Origin: a bacterium BMS3Bbin08
Lineage (GTDB): Bacteria > Nitrospirota > Thermodesulfovibrionia > UBA6902 > BMS3Bbin08
Assembly: GCA_002897775.1 (NCBI GenBank)
Contig: BDTR01000019.1
Location: forward strand, 1-64,000
DNA length: 64,000 bases
Reading direction: 5' to 3'
A program made the position numbers and the translations under genes. The first letter of the stretch is position 1. Every line of letters starts with the position of its first letter. Under the pieces are notes generated by a model. It was not told the origin of the DNA and did not search any database. It saw only the letters and a list, made by a program, of their open reading frames with translations. Of this stretch, positions 50,397 through 57,835 are shown piece by piece.

Positions 50397-50984
50397 TTAC
50401 TGACTCTGTTTCAAAACATGGATCCCGAACTTTTTCAGGCCTTCAGTAAGGGCGCATAAAGGAAGGCCCATAACGTTAAAAAAATCCCCTTCAATTTTTT
50501 CAATAAGGATTGCCCCAATGCCCTGAATCGCGTATGCTCCTGCCTTATCCAGAGGCTCTTTTGACCTTATATAGGCGCTTATCTCTTCCCGGTCAAGCTT
50601 CCTGAAATACACCTTTGTTGACACTGACCTTGATAGTATTTTGTTGCTGGCAGTGTCCATGATCGTAAAACCGGTGATCACTGAATGCGCTTTTCCGTTA
50701 AGCATCATAAGCATTTTACGGGCTTCTCTGTCAGTATGGGGTTTACCGAGCAGCCTGTTTTTAAAGACGATGAATGTATCTGCCGCTATGATGATCGCGT
50801 TTCTGTATTTATGCGCCACGGCTTCCGCCTTTTTGAGCGACAGGTACCTTGCGAGCGCGCGGGGACTTAACGGAAGACCGAGGTCCTCTTTATAACCACC
50901 GTCACAGACAGTGAAATTCAGACCTGTAATTTTCAGGATCTCCTTTCTCCTCGGTGATCTGGAAGCAAGTATTATTTTTCTCAT
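50397..50984 (-). CDS. maf: Maf-like nucleoside triphosphate pyrophosphatase
   Basis: 195 residues. The N-terminal ILASRSPRRKEIL and AADTFIVFKNRLLGKP (catalytic Asp near 70) are Maf signatures; a GITGFTIMD-like strand follows. It hydrolyses non-canonical or normal dTTP/UTP-type nucleotides to monophosphates. GGAGTAACAT lies before the ATG. The lipoprotein gene follows on the same strand 16 bp away. Confidence 0.92.
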   Translation of the reverse strand: MRKIILASRSPRRKEILKITGLNFTVCDGGYKEDLGLPLSPRALARYLSLKKAEAVAHKYRNAIIIAADTFIVFKNRLLGKPHTDREARKMLMMLNGKAHSVITGFTIMDTASNKILSRSVSTKVYFRKLDREEISAYIRSKEPLDKAGAYAIQGIGAILIEKIEGDFFNVMGLPLCALTEGLKKFGIHVLKQSQ

Positions 50985-51054
50985 AGCAGATATGTTACTC
51001 CATTTTTATAAAAACGATATATAGTAATGTGTAAAATAGAGAATAGCCTGATGT

Positions 51055-52350
51055 ATGTCCGATGCTAAAAACAATGAAGAGATGAGATCCGCTGTTCAAA
51101 AAAAGAAGTATGACCTTGCAATAATAGGAGCCGGGCCTGCCGGTATGATGGCCGCGTTACGCGCGTCTGAATGCGGGGCCGCTGTTGTTCTTCTTGAAAA
51201 AAATCATATGCCGGGGATAAAACTCTTAATGACAGGCAAAGAAAGGTGTAACATAACGAACGCTGAAACCGATACACGAAAATTCGCGTCCAGATACGGG
51301 AAGAACGGGAAATTCCTCCTTAGCGCCCTTTACCGCTTTGGAATAGAGGAGACAATTGATTTTTTTCATAAGAACAGATTAAAGACAAAGGTTGAGCGCG
51401 GAGGCCGGGTATTCCCTGAGAGTGATAGATCAGGAGATGTGCGGGAACTCTTTCTCGGACTCATCAAAGAAAATAATATCACACTACTTACCAACTGCGG
51501 GATAAAGAGAATCTCCCTGAAGCAGAACGCGATAGAAAATATTATTATGGATAATATCCAGATCACGGCGGCAAATTATCTCATATGCACAGGCGGGCTT
51601 TCTTATCCACGGACAGGATCTACGGGCGAAGGGTATAAGTGGGCAAGACAGATGGGTCATACAGTAATAGCACCTGCCCCCGCGCTTACTCCGGTACTGG
51701 TAAGAGAGAGATGGGTAAAAGAGCTGGAAGGGTTAAGCCTGAAGAACGTTAGTATCTCTGTTTATCAGAACAATAAAAAACAGGATGCCCGCTTTGGCGA
51801 AGCCTTATTCACCGGTGCCGGCATGAGCGGGCCAATAATACTGGATATGAGCAGATCGATAGGCAAACTGATCGTCAATGGACAAACATATATCTTTATT
51901 GATCTCAAACCGGCTTTAGACTTTAATAAATTAGATAAAAGGATCCTGCGGGATCTGGAGAATCACAAAAATATGTCTATAAAGAATATACTCCCTGAAC
52001 TGCTCCCCAAGAAACTGATCCCGGTAATACTTAAATTGGCAAATATAGCTCCTGAGAAGAAAGGACACTCCATAACAAAAGATGAACGTAGAAAACTTAA
52101 GGCGCTCTTAAAACAGTTCCCCCTGACGATAAAAGGTCTTTCAGGATTCAACAGGGCAATAATCACCTCCGGGGGTGTAAATTTAAAAGAGGTTGACCCT
52201 AAGACCATGCGCTCAAGAATAGTAAACAACCTGTATTTTGCCGGAGAGATCCTTGACCTTGACGGGCCTACCGGGGGATATAACCTGCAGGTCTGCTGGA
52301 GCACAGGATACCTTGCCGGAGAAAGCGCCGCCCGGAATTCAACACGATAA
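51055..52350 (+). CDS. HI0933/YhiN-family flavoprotein
   Basis: 431 residues. An FAD-binding Rossmann motif IIGAGPAGMMAALRAS is near residues 22-37, and TGKERCNITNAE and SYPRTGSTGEGYKWA are family blocks. The C-terminal LDLDGPTGGYNLQVCWSTGYLAGESAA split is the second FAD contact. These BaiN/YhiN-like oxidoreductases are of uncertain substrate. A later Met (13 residues in) is also possible. It is divergent from maf. Confidence 0.92.
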   Translation: MSDAKNNEEMRSAVQKKKYDLAIIGAGPAGMMAALRASECGAAVVLLEKNHMPGIKLLMTGKERCNITNAETDTRKFASRYGKNGKFLLSALYRFGIEETIDFFHKNRLKTKVERGGRVFPESDRSGDVRELFLGLIKENNITLLTNCGIKRISLKQNAIENIIMDNIQITAANYLICTGGLSYPRTGSTGEGYKWARQMGHTVIAPAPALTPVLVRERWVKELEGLSLKNVSISVYQNNKKQDARFGEALFTGAGMSGPIILDMSRSIGKLIVNGQTYIFIDLKPALDFNKLDKRILRDLENHKNMSIKNILPELLPKKLIPVILKLANIAPEKKGHSITKDERRKLKALLKQFPLTIKGLSGFNRAIITSGGVNLKEVDPKTMRSRIVNNLYFAGEILDLDGPTGGYNLQVCWSTGYLAGESAARNSTR

Positions 52351-52421
52351 GTGGGGCCAGGTCTTCATTGTCCACTTAATTAAGATGCCTTATGTCACGT
52401 TTGAAGACCTGACCCTGTGTC

Positions 52422-52682
52422 TCACTCGCAATACGAATTAGTCAGAGCTGACTCTTCTGGTGTATCGCAAATGATCTTCCCGGGCATGGATTCAGAGTCA
52501 CAATAAGCAGCTGCAAAGACCTTATACCGTTCACAGGCCCAAAGCGTGTGGAATCCGGCTACTAATTTACAATCCTCAGACTTATCATCACATACATAGA
52601 ACTTTACAGGTGTTTCCTCACAGCCAACCAGGGGTATTATCGCGACAATTAAAAAGACAGCCAGGGTTGTGAGCTTTCTCAC
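52422..52682 (-). CDS. Small cysteine-rich lipoprotein
   Basis: 86 residues. The signal peptide ends in LVGC (lipidated Cys near 21). The mature part has six further cysteines (FYVCDD; EDCKLV; ACERYK; AYCDSE; IICDTP; NSYCE), probably paired as disulfides outside the cytoplasm. The function and family are unknown. Downstream of it is the 3' end of the flavoprotein gene, convergent. Confidence 0.7.
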   Translation of the reverse strand: MRKLTTLAVFLIVAIIPLVGCEETPVKFYVCDDKSEDCKLVAGFHTLWACERYKVFAAAYCDSESMPGKIICDTPEESALTNSYCE

Positions 52683-52719
52683 TTGCTTTCGCTGGATATT
52701 TGCCCCTCCTTGAAATAGA

Positions 52720-53892
52720 TTAAGACTTAATACTAAATTCCTTATCTATAAATCCTTCATGAGTTAATGACTCTATTACACCCCGTAAGAGATAACTATG
52801 CTTAAAATGAATGATATACTTTCTTGCTTTTTCTTTAACCGGAACCAGCATTTTTTTCTGTTTCAACTTTCTTAGTATCCTGGATTTTTCTGATGGCAGT
52901 TTTCCCGGAATTATTTTTTCTAAATCAGAAGCTGTTAGTTCCATATTATCTGTGGTAATCGATGATTTTAATATTGCGTGTTCCCGTTTCATAATATTCT
53001 CGCGATCCAAACAGAAATCAAGCGCGGGCATTAATATTTTTTGCACCAGGTAATCACGATCTAACAGTCTATCTATCTTGTGGATCTCTTCCAGTAAACC
53101 TTTTAAAACATACTCACACCAGGCCAGTATATCGCTGTCTCTCCCCCTGTCTGCCTGTGAAAGCATTTCGTAATATCGGTCCCTGTTAATACAAAATATC
53201 GCGGTTGGATTAATAATTCTACCCATTTTAACGTTGAATCCCTGTTTGATCAGCATAGCGTAAGTAAGTAATCGGACTACCCGGCCATTACCATTATCAA
53301 AGGGATGTATCCAGGCAAATCGATGGTGGGCTATGGCTGTAATAAGTAAGTCGTATTTTTTTTGTTTTTTTTGATTAATAAAATCAACTAATTCATCAAA
53401 ATGTTTTTTTACATTTGTGTAAGGCAGCGGCTTGTGAGCACCAACTCCTACATCAACAAATCTCAATTCGCCCGGGTTTCTACTTCCTTCTCTGGCTAAA
53501 TTTTCAACGACTATTTTATGTAAGTTGAGTATAAAAGCCTGGTCAATTTTTGAATTATTTTTAATGCGGCTCTCTATGAAATCCATTGCTCTTTCCGCAT
53601 TTCTTATTTCATTAATTTCATCGTCACCAATTATTTCGTCATCATTCCTGCTTCCAGATATCTCTTTTTCAACTAATTCTGCGATAGTGGTATTGTTTCC
53701 TTCTATTCTGGCAGATCCAAGACTTTCCAATAATTGGAAAATATGTTTAATTTGGAAGAAAATACCAGGGTGTGTCTTACTATCCAGGCGGTTATCTCTA
53801 AGTTTCTCTAAATCGATAATAACCGATGTTAGCGGCGAATCGAAACTGGGCTCGACAATTCTCAGTTTAGGAATCCCATGCTCTGTTGCCAT
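52720..53892 (-). CDS. Fic-family AMPylase-like protein
   Basis: 390 residues. The Fic motif HPFDNGNGR is complete at 196-204. An N-terminal inhibitory helix motif, Ser60-A-R-I-Glu64-Gly-Asn66, makes it a class II (self-inhibited) Fic protein. A C-terminal winged-helix-like region (from about 290) follows. Fic enzymes transfer AMP to target hydroxyls. The gene is AT-rich, lies in an accessory stretch, and has no partner antitoxin. Confidence 0.92.
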   Translation of the reverse strand: MATEHGIPKLRIVEPSFDSPLTSVIIDLEKLRDNRLDSKTHPGIFFQIKHIFQLLESLGSARIEGNNTTIAELVEKEISGSRNDDEIIGDDEINEIRNAERAMDFIESRIKNNSKIDQAFILNLHKIVVENLAREGSRNPGELRFVDVGVGAHKPLPYTNVKKHFDELVDFINQKKQKKYDLLITAIAHHRFAWIHPFDNGNGRVVRLLTYAMLIKQGFNVKMGRIINPTAIFCINRDRYYEMLSQADRGRDSDILAWCEYVLKGLLEEIHKIDRLLDRDYLVQKILMPALDFCLDRENIMKREHAILKSSITTDNMELTASDLEKIIPGKLPSEKSRILRKLKQKKMLVPVKEKARKYIIHFKHSYLLRGVIESLTHEGFIDKEFSIKS

Positions 53893-53981
53893 ATTTGCTC
53901 GCTATTTCAGAAACATTTAACAATATATCTAAAATTAATGTTGTATTGCAGTAAGTTAACTGATTATAGTATAGCTCAACA

Positions 53982-54172
53982 TTTAACAAATTGCAAGTTT
54001 AGGATTTAACCGATTGGTGAATAATCATTTACCATTAAACATTTGCTGATCTTGTTGCTTACAATTAACAGCAGATGAGTAAATAGCTTGTAATAATCAG
54101 TAGTTGTGCAACTATGCATTGACGCGTTATTTAACAAATTACAAGTTTAGGATTTAACTGTTTGGTGAATAA
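53982..54172. repeat. Pair of 43-bp direct repeats
   Basis: TTTAACAAATTGCAAGTTTA...GGTGAATAA at 53982-54024 and again at 54130-54172 with only a few mismatches; starts are 148 bp apart. It may be a duplicated insertion border or a decayed array. Confidence 0.75.
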
Positions 54173-54347
54173 ATTTAATTAGTGGAGCGACCTTTCCCCG
54201 TAGGATTAGGCCATTGAAAATGAGAGTTCTCTTCATTCAAACTATTTAAGGAGTGGACTTACTCCTGCCCGGCAAATGGACAATTTTTTTCTTAAGATGG
54301 AAATAATAATTATAATCTGATAAATTTAGTTGAATTTCAAACCATTC

Positions 54348-54378
54348 ACCATGTCCCACCTCAGAGGTGGGACATGGT
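54348..54378. repeat. Near-perfect 31-bp palindrome upstream of the methyltransferase gene
   Basis: ACCATGTCCCACCTC and GAGGTGGGACATGGT are 15-bp arms with one central base. It ends 29 bases before the gene start. It may be an operator or a mobile palindrome. Confidence 0.7.
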
Positions 54379-54407
54379 ACGCCTGAACAATGAAAAGGGA
54401 GGGAGCA

Positions 54408-55108
54408 TGAGAAAAAAACTTTTGAAGACAGTAGCAGTCTGCGCGGTCCTGCTCTCAGTCCTTCTGGCATATCCATTCGCGGGTTATGCAGAGGATAAGG
54501 AACATAAGACTCAGCCCGCGTCTGAGCAGAGGTTCAGTGATATTGATATGTGGGTCAAGGTTTTTGAAGACCCTGAACGCGATAAATGGCAGAAACCCGC
54601 TGAAGTGGTTAAAAGTCTTAATTTAAAACAGGGCGATGTGATAGCTGACATTGGGGCGGGCACAGGTTATTTTACCCGTCTGTTTGCCAAAGCTGTCGGC
54701 CCTCTGGGCAAGGCCCTTGGTCTTGATATTGAACCTTCAATGGTGAAGCATATGAAAGAAGACGCCCAAAAACTGGGCCTTAAAAACTACGAGGCCCGTG
54801 TGGTCAAGACTGATGACCCTGAGCTAAAGCCCGGCTCAGTTGATGTTGTATTTATGTGCGACACATATCACCATATTGAAGACAGGGTGAATTATTTAAA
54901 ACAGATGTCCAAAGGCCTTAAGACGGACGGAAGGGTCGTAATCGTTGATTTTTATAAAAACTCTCCCGTCGGGCCGCAGGATCCCGGACATAAACTGGCT
55001 GAAAAAGTTGTTCTTGAGGAGTTCAGGCAGGCGGGTTACAGCCTGATACGTTCTCACAAGATCTTGCCGCATCAGTATTTTCTGGAGTTCGGATTAAAGG
55101 GGAAATAG
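54408..55108 (+). CDS. Exported SAM-dependent methyltransferase-like protein
   Basis: 233 residues from the ATG at 54408, preceded by AGGGAGGG. A Sec signal peptide (MRKKLLKTVAVCAVLLSVLLA to about GYAED) is clear. A class I methyltransferase fold follows: motif I DIGAGTGYFTRLFAK near residue 82, GLDIEPSMV, VDVVFMCDTYHHIED and RVVIVDF. SAM is not known to be available in the periplasm, so an exported methyltransferase is odd; it may bind another ligand. A more 5' ATG at 54374 lies in the palindrome and is unlikely. Confidence 0.85.
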
Positions 55109-55129
55109 ATATAGCTGAGTGTTTTGCAG

Positions 55130-55564
55130 CTAACTTTGTTTTTCTGTTTTGTTCTCTTTTTTTGTTATTTTTCTTAAATAACCGCCCAGCATTGCGAAAG
55201 GTATTATAAAGATCAGGAGCAGGAACCCCTTTGGATCGGTCGTCATCATAATTGTAAATATAAAGCTTACTGCCAGAGATAGAACACCGACTGCAAAGGC
55301 ATGCCGTGTTTCCTCTTCTTTGGCAATAAAGGCAGCTACAAAACCGCCGATAAAAGTAAATGAAAAACCAATGAACAGTGAAAAGTTCAAGAAAGCCTTT
55401 GAGCCGGCCAGTTTGTCCGGGATCTGGTCCGCGCCAACACCCTGCGCCGCCATAAAAGCAGTTGTCAGGATGGCGATGATAATTCCGGCTATAAACGTGC
55501 CGCCTGTGTCAACAAGCCAGCCTATAACTATGGCCTTGGTATTTAATTTTCTTTTTTCAGTCAT
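55130..55564 (-). CDS. Hypothetical four-helix membrane protein
   Basis: 144 residues with four predicted transmembrane segments (about 12-35, 55-78, 85-105, 108-128) and charged ends; a TIGR04086-like small membrane protein in shape, but I cannot assign a family. It is convergent with the methyltransferase gene. Confidence 0.7.
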   Translation of the reverse strand: MTEKRKLNTKAIVIGWLVDTGGTFIAGIIIAILTTAFMAAQGVGADQIPDKLAGSKAFLNFSLFIGFSFTFIGGFVAAFIAKEEETRHAFAVGVLSLAVSFIFTIMMTTDPKGFLLLIFIIPFAMLGGYLRKITKKENKTEKQS

Positions 55565-55613
55565 TTATAAGTGAACCGTCCCTTGTATTAAGTGTAATAG
55601 TATAGCAGATTCA

Positions 55614-55648
55614 ATTGTTGATTGACGATTGACAATTGATGATTGATA
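55614..55648. repeat. Heptamer array upstream of fdhD
   Basis: ATTGTTG, ATTGACG, ATTGACA, ATTGATG, ATTGATA: five consecutive units of the same type as at 10253 and 15320. Confidence 0.8.
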
Positions 55649-55735
55649 ACTGCCACGGAGAAACTAAAAACAATAATTTAAAAAATATTAATGCTGGTGA
55701 ATAATAGTGGCTGTCAATTGACCATTAAGGGGTTT

Positions 55736-55771
55736 ACCCCGTTTGAAAGTTTTTTACCTTTCTAACGGGGA
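55736..55771. repeat. CCCCGTTAGAA-family palindrome upstream of fdhD
   Basis: CCCCGTTTGAAAG (55737-55749) and CTTTCTAACGGGG (55758-55770) form 13-bp arms with one mismatch around an 8-nt loop. Confidence 0.75.
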
Positions 55772-55830
55772 TTGCCACAAACATTGATCTGTAGTATTAT
55801 TACCAGGTATCATAACTTCCGCTGAAAAAA

Positions 55831-56622
55831 ATGGATCCTTTAAAAAAGATCAATATCATTGAGTACCGTGACGGGTCATTTTCCGAAAGCGCTGACAGCG
55901 TAACTTCGGAAAAAAGGCTCAGGATATTTTCTAATGACAAAGAGGTCCTCAGTCTGCTGTGTACTCCTACCATGGTCAGGGAGCTGGTTGTTGGTTTTGC
56001 CCTTTCAGAAGGCCTGGTTGAAAACAAGGGCCGCAAAGACCTGCAGCAGCCCTGGTGCGCTGAAAGGATAGAGATCATGTGGAAGCAGGATGAAATAGAG
56101 GTTCATCTGCCTGTTGAGTTTCCCGAGGCCCCGGCAACCCTTACATCCGGCTGTGCCAAAGGCATAACATTCATATCAAATGTATCAGAAGAACAGATCC
56201 CGGTTATTAAGGATAATGTAAGTGTAAATATCAGCGCGATAATCGGGCAGTATCAGGAGTTTCAGAAAAGATCAGAGCTTTTCAGGGCAACAGGCGGTGT
56301 TCACAGCGCTGCCCTGTGTGATGAGCAGGAGATAATAGTTTTTGCCGATGACATAGGCAGGCATAATGCGGTTGACAAGATAATTGGCTATGCCTTTCTT
56401 GAGAACATACCTTTAAAAGGCAAGCTACTGCTTTTAAGCGGAAGATTGTCATCAGAGATCACAACAAAAACAATAACAGCCGGTATTCCCATACTAGTCA
56501 GCCGTGCTGCTCCAACCGATCTGTCCATTGATATCGCGAGGAGATCCAAACTTACGTTAATAGGGTTTCTCAGGGGCCGGCGCCTTAATATTTATAGCGG
56601 CGCAGACAGGATTTTAAAATAG
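55831..56622 (+). CDS. fdhD: FdhD sulfur-carrier protein for formate dehydrogenase
   Basis: 263 residues. FdhD hands sulfur from the cysteine desulfurase to the molybdenum/tungsten cofactor of formate dehydrogenase. The active loop SGCAKGITF (near 108-116) keeps one cysteine instead of the CxxC of E. coli. TGGVHSAALCD (near 152) and DIGRHNAVDKIIG (near 172) are the strongest family blocks. Many FdhD clients are selenoproteins, matching the tRNA-Sec at 570. The TAG stop lies in the hairpin that borders the downstream transposase. Confidence 0.93.
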   Translation: MDPLKKINIIEYRDGSFSESADSVTSEKRLRIFSNDKEVLSLLCTPTMVRELVVGFALSEGLVENKGRKDLQQPWCAERIEIMWKQDEIEVHLPVEFPEAPATLTSGCAKGITFISNVSEEQIPVIKDNVSVNISAIIGQYQEFQKRSELFRATGGVHSAALCDEQEIIVFADDIGRHNAVDKIIGYAFLENIPLKGKLLLLSGRLSSEITTKTITAGIPILVSRAAPTDLSIDIARRSKLTLIGFLRGRRLNIYSGADRILK

Positions 56623-56672
56623 GGACAGGCCTATTGGCAATCAAGAAAATAGGGACACGTATTATTTTCTTG
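56618..56672. repeat. REP-like hairpins on the left of the RAYT gene
   Basis: AATAGG-GACAGG-CCTATT (56618-56635), then a 10-bp perfect stem CAAGAAAATA/TATTTTCTTG (56642-56651/56663-56672). Both contain AATAGGGACA. A related hairpin with the same core follows the gene at 57390-57404. Confidence 0.75.
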
Positions 56673-56705
56673 ACAAATTTATTCTTTTATTATAGGCTGT
56701 TATCA

Positions 56706-57383
56706 ATGGTAAGGATCGCAAGAGCAGTTGCTGCTGGTTATCCCCATCATGTGCTTCAATGGGGGAACAATAAGGCTGATGTCTTTATGGATGACAAGGA
56801 CAGCCTGGTCTACTTATACCTGCTTAAGAAATATGCTGATAAATACTCGTGTCCTGTGCTTGCCTACTGCCTGATGCCAAATCATGTTCACCTGCTTTTG
56901 AAACCAGCCAGGGATGTTTTTCTTTCAAAGACCATGCAGGGGCTAAGTCTGAGCTACGCACAGTACTTTAACAAAAAACATAATAAAAGCGGCAGGTTGT
57001 GGGAAAGCCGATATTATTCCTGTATTGTAGATAAAGAAAATTATTTATGGACGGTTGCCCGCTACATAGAGCAGAACCCGAAGCGTTCCGGTCTTGTGGG
57101 CATAGAAGAGAGATATCCTTATTCAAGTGCCAAGGCGCATATCGCCAGCATAGATGACGGGATATTGGGGGAAGAGATCTTTGGTGATGAGGGCCGCAGT
57201 GAATATATAGATTTTTTGCACCGCCCCGTCAGATATGAAGAAGTAGACAAAATCAGTTACTGCACAAGATCTGGCGTGCCTTTTGGCAACGAAGCGTTTG
57301 TCAAGGCCATGGGACAAAGCCTTGGCATTGATCTGGTTAAAAGACCGCGCGGAAGACCAGGAAAAAAGGCCATTTTAGAATAA
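56706..57383 (+). mobile_element. REP-associated tyrosine transposase (RAYT, Y1/HUH family)
   Basis: 225 residues from the ATG at 56706, which gives the family N-terminus MVRIARAVAAGYPHHVLQWG. The HUH motif is NHVHLLLKP (near 58-66), and a catalytic tyrosine candidate is in SLSYAQYFNKKH (near 89). The C-terminal basic tail (RPRGRPGKK) is typical. RAYTs are domesticated IS200-like single-strand transposases that mobilise REP hairpins. It is intact and flanked on both sides by AATAGGGACA hairpins, its likely REP substrates. Confidence 0.92.
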
Positions 57384-57389
57384 AAAAAC

Positions 57390-57404
57390 TAGGGACACAT
57401 CCTA
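57390..57404. repeat. REP-like hairpin on the right of the RAYT gene
   Basis: TAGG-GACACAT-CCTA, with the same AGGGACA core as the left hairpins. Confidence 0.65.
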
Positions 57405-57835
57405 TTTAACCACCCTATTTCCAAGTTTTTCCAGGGCTGTTAAGTTCTTTGAGTGTTATTACCGCGTAAATGCTTTTTGAAAATCGTGTAAACAGGGCAA
57501 TATGAGTAAAAAAAAAAATTTATTTTGTTTCCGGTTTTCTTATTTAATTCATTAAAGTGAATTCTCAGTCGGAAAATGACAATTTTGTAGCTGTTTTTTT
57601 ATTTTTAAATAAGAATGGTTTTAAAGCCTCTTGCGTTTGCAAAGTAAAAATCAATGAAAATTTTTTTGTTATAAGGCAAAAAAAAAGGTCAAAAAACACT
57701 TGCCTCTTACGGTGGGTATGGTTTATACTAAGGCACCTTACGAGTAGAGTTTTCAACACCTTGTTAACAAATGTTTATAACTTGATTTATCCTTCCTTAG
57801 GGAACAGAGTAATTCTAAAGAAACAATAGGGAATA
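57405..57835. other. Intergenic region upstream of dnaA, possible origin
   Basis: AT-rich with long A and T runs (for example 57507-57530). Degenerate DnaA-box-like 9-mers are present: TTTTCAACA near 57750, TTGTTAACA near 57761 and TTATAAACA on the minus strand near 57770; none matches TTATCCACA exactly. With dnaA, dnaN, gyrB and gyrA next to it, it may be all or part of oriC. A 90-codon open frame at 57557 has no protein-like features. Confidence 0.5.
57700..57729 (+). promoter_or_regulatory. Putative dnaA promoter
   Basis: TTGCCT (57700-57705), 18-bp spacer, TATACT (57724-57729), about 105 bp before the dnaA start. The DnaA-box-like 9-mers fall just downstream of it, which would allow autoregulation. 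Confidence 0.55.

Larger units (their letters stand above)
53893..54407. other. AT-rich gene-free stretch with repeats
   Basis: No gene is seen. It contains two 43-bp near-identical direct repeats (53982-54024 and 54130-54172), a segment at 54181-54260 that looks like the end of a decayed mobile element, and a 15-bp-arm palindrome at 54348-54378 just before the methyltransferase gene. Confidence 0.6.

Noticed and set aside
54181-54260. Insertion-sequence end upstream of the exported methyltransferase
   Set aside because: The segment (around CCATTGAAAATGAGAG) recalls IS termini, but I found neither a matching inverted end nor transposase remains, so it is not called as an element.
1711-55648. 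CRISPR interpretation of the 7- and 8-mer arrays
   Set aside because: Units are contiguous without spacers, are far too short, invert halfway, and no cas gene is in the window.
57557-57829. 90-codon open frame upstream of dnaA
   Set aside because: Low-complexity, AT-driven composition; it overlaps the likely dnaA promoter and DnaA-box-like sites; no family features.
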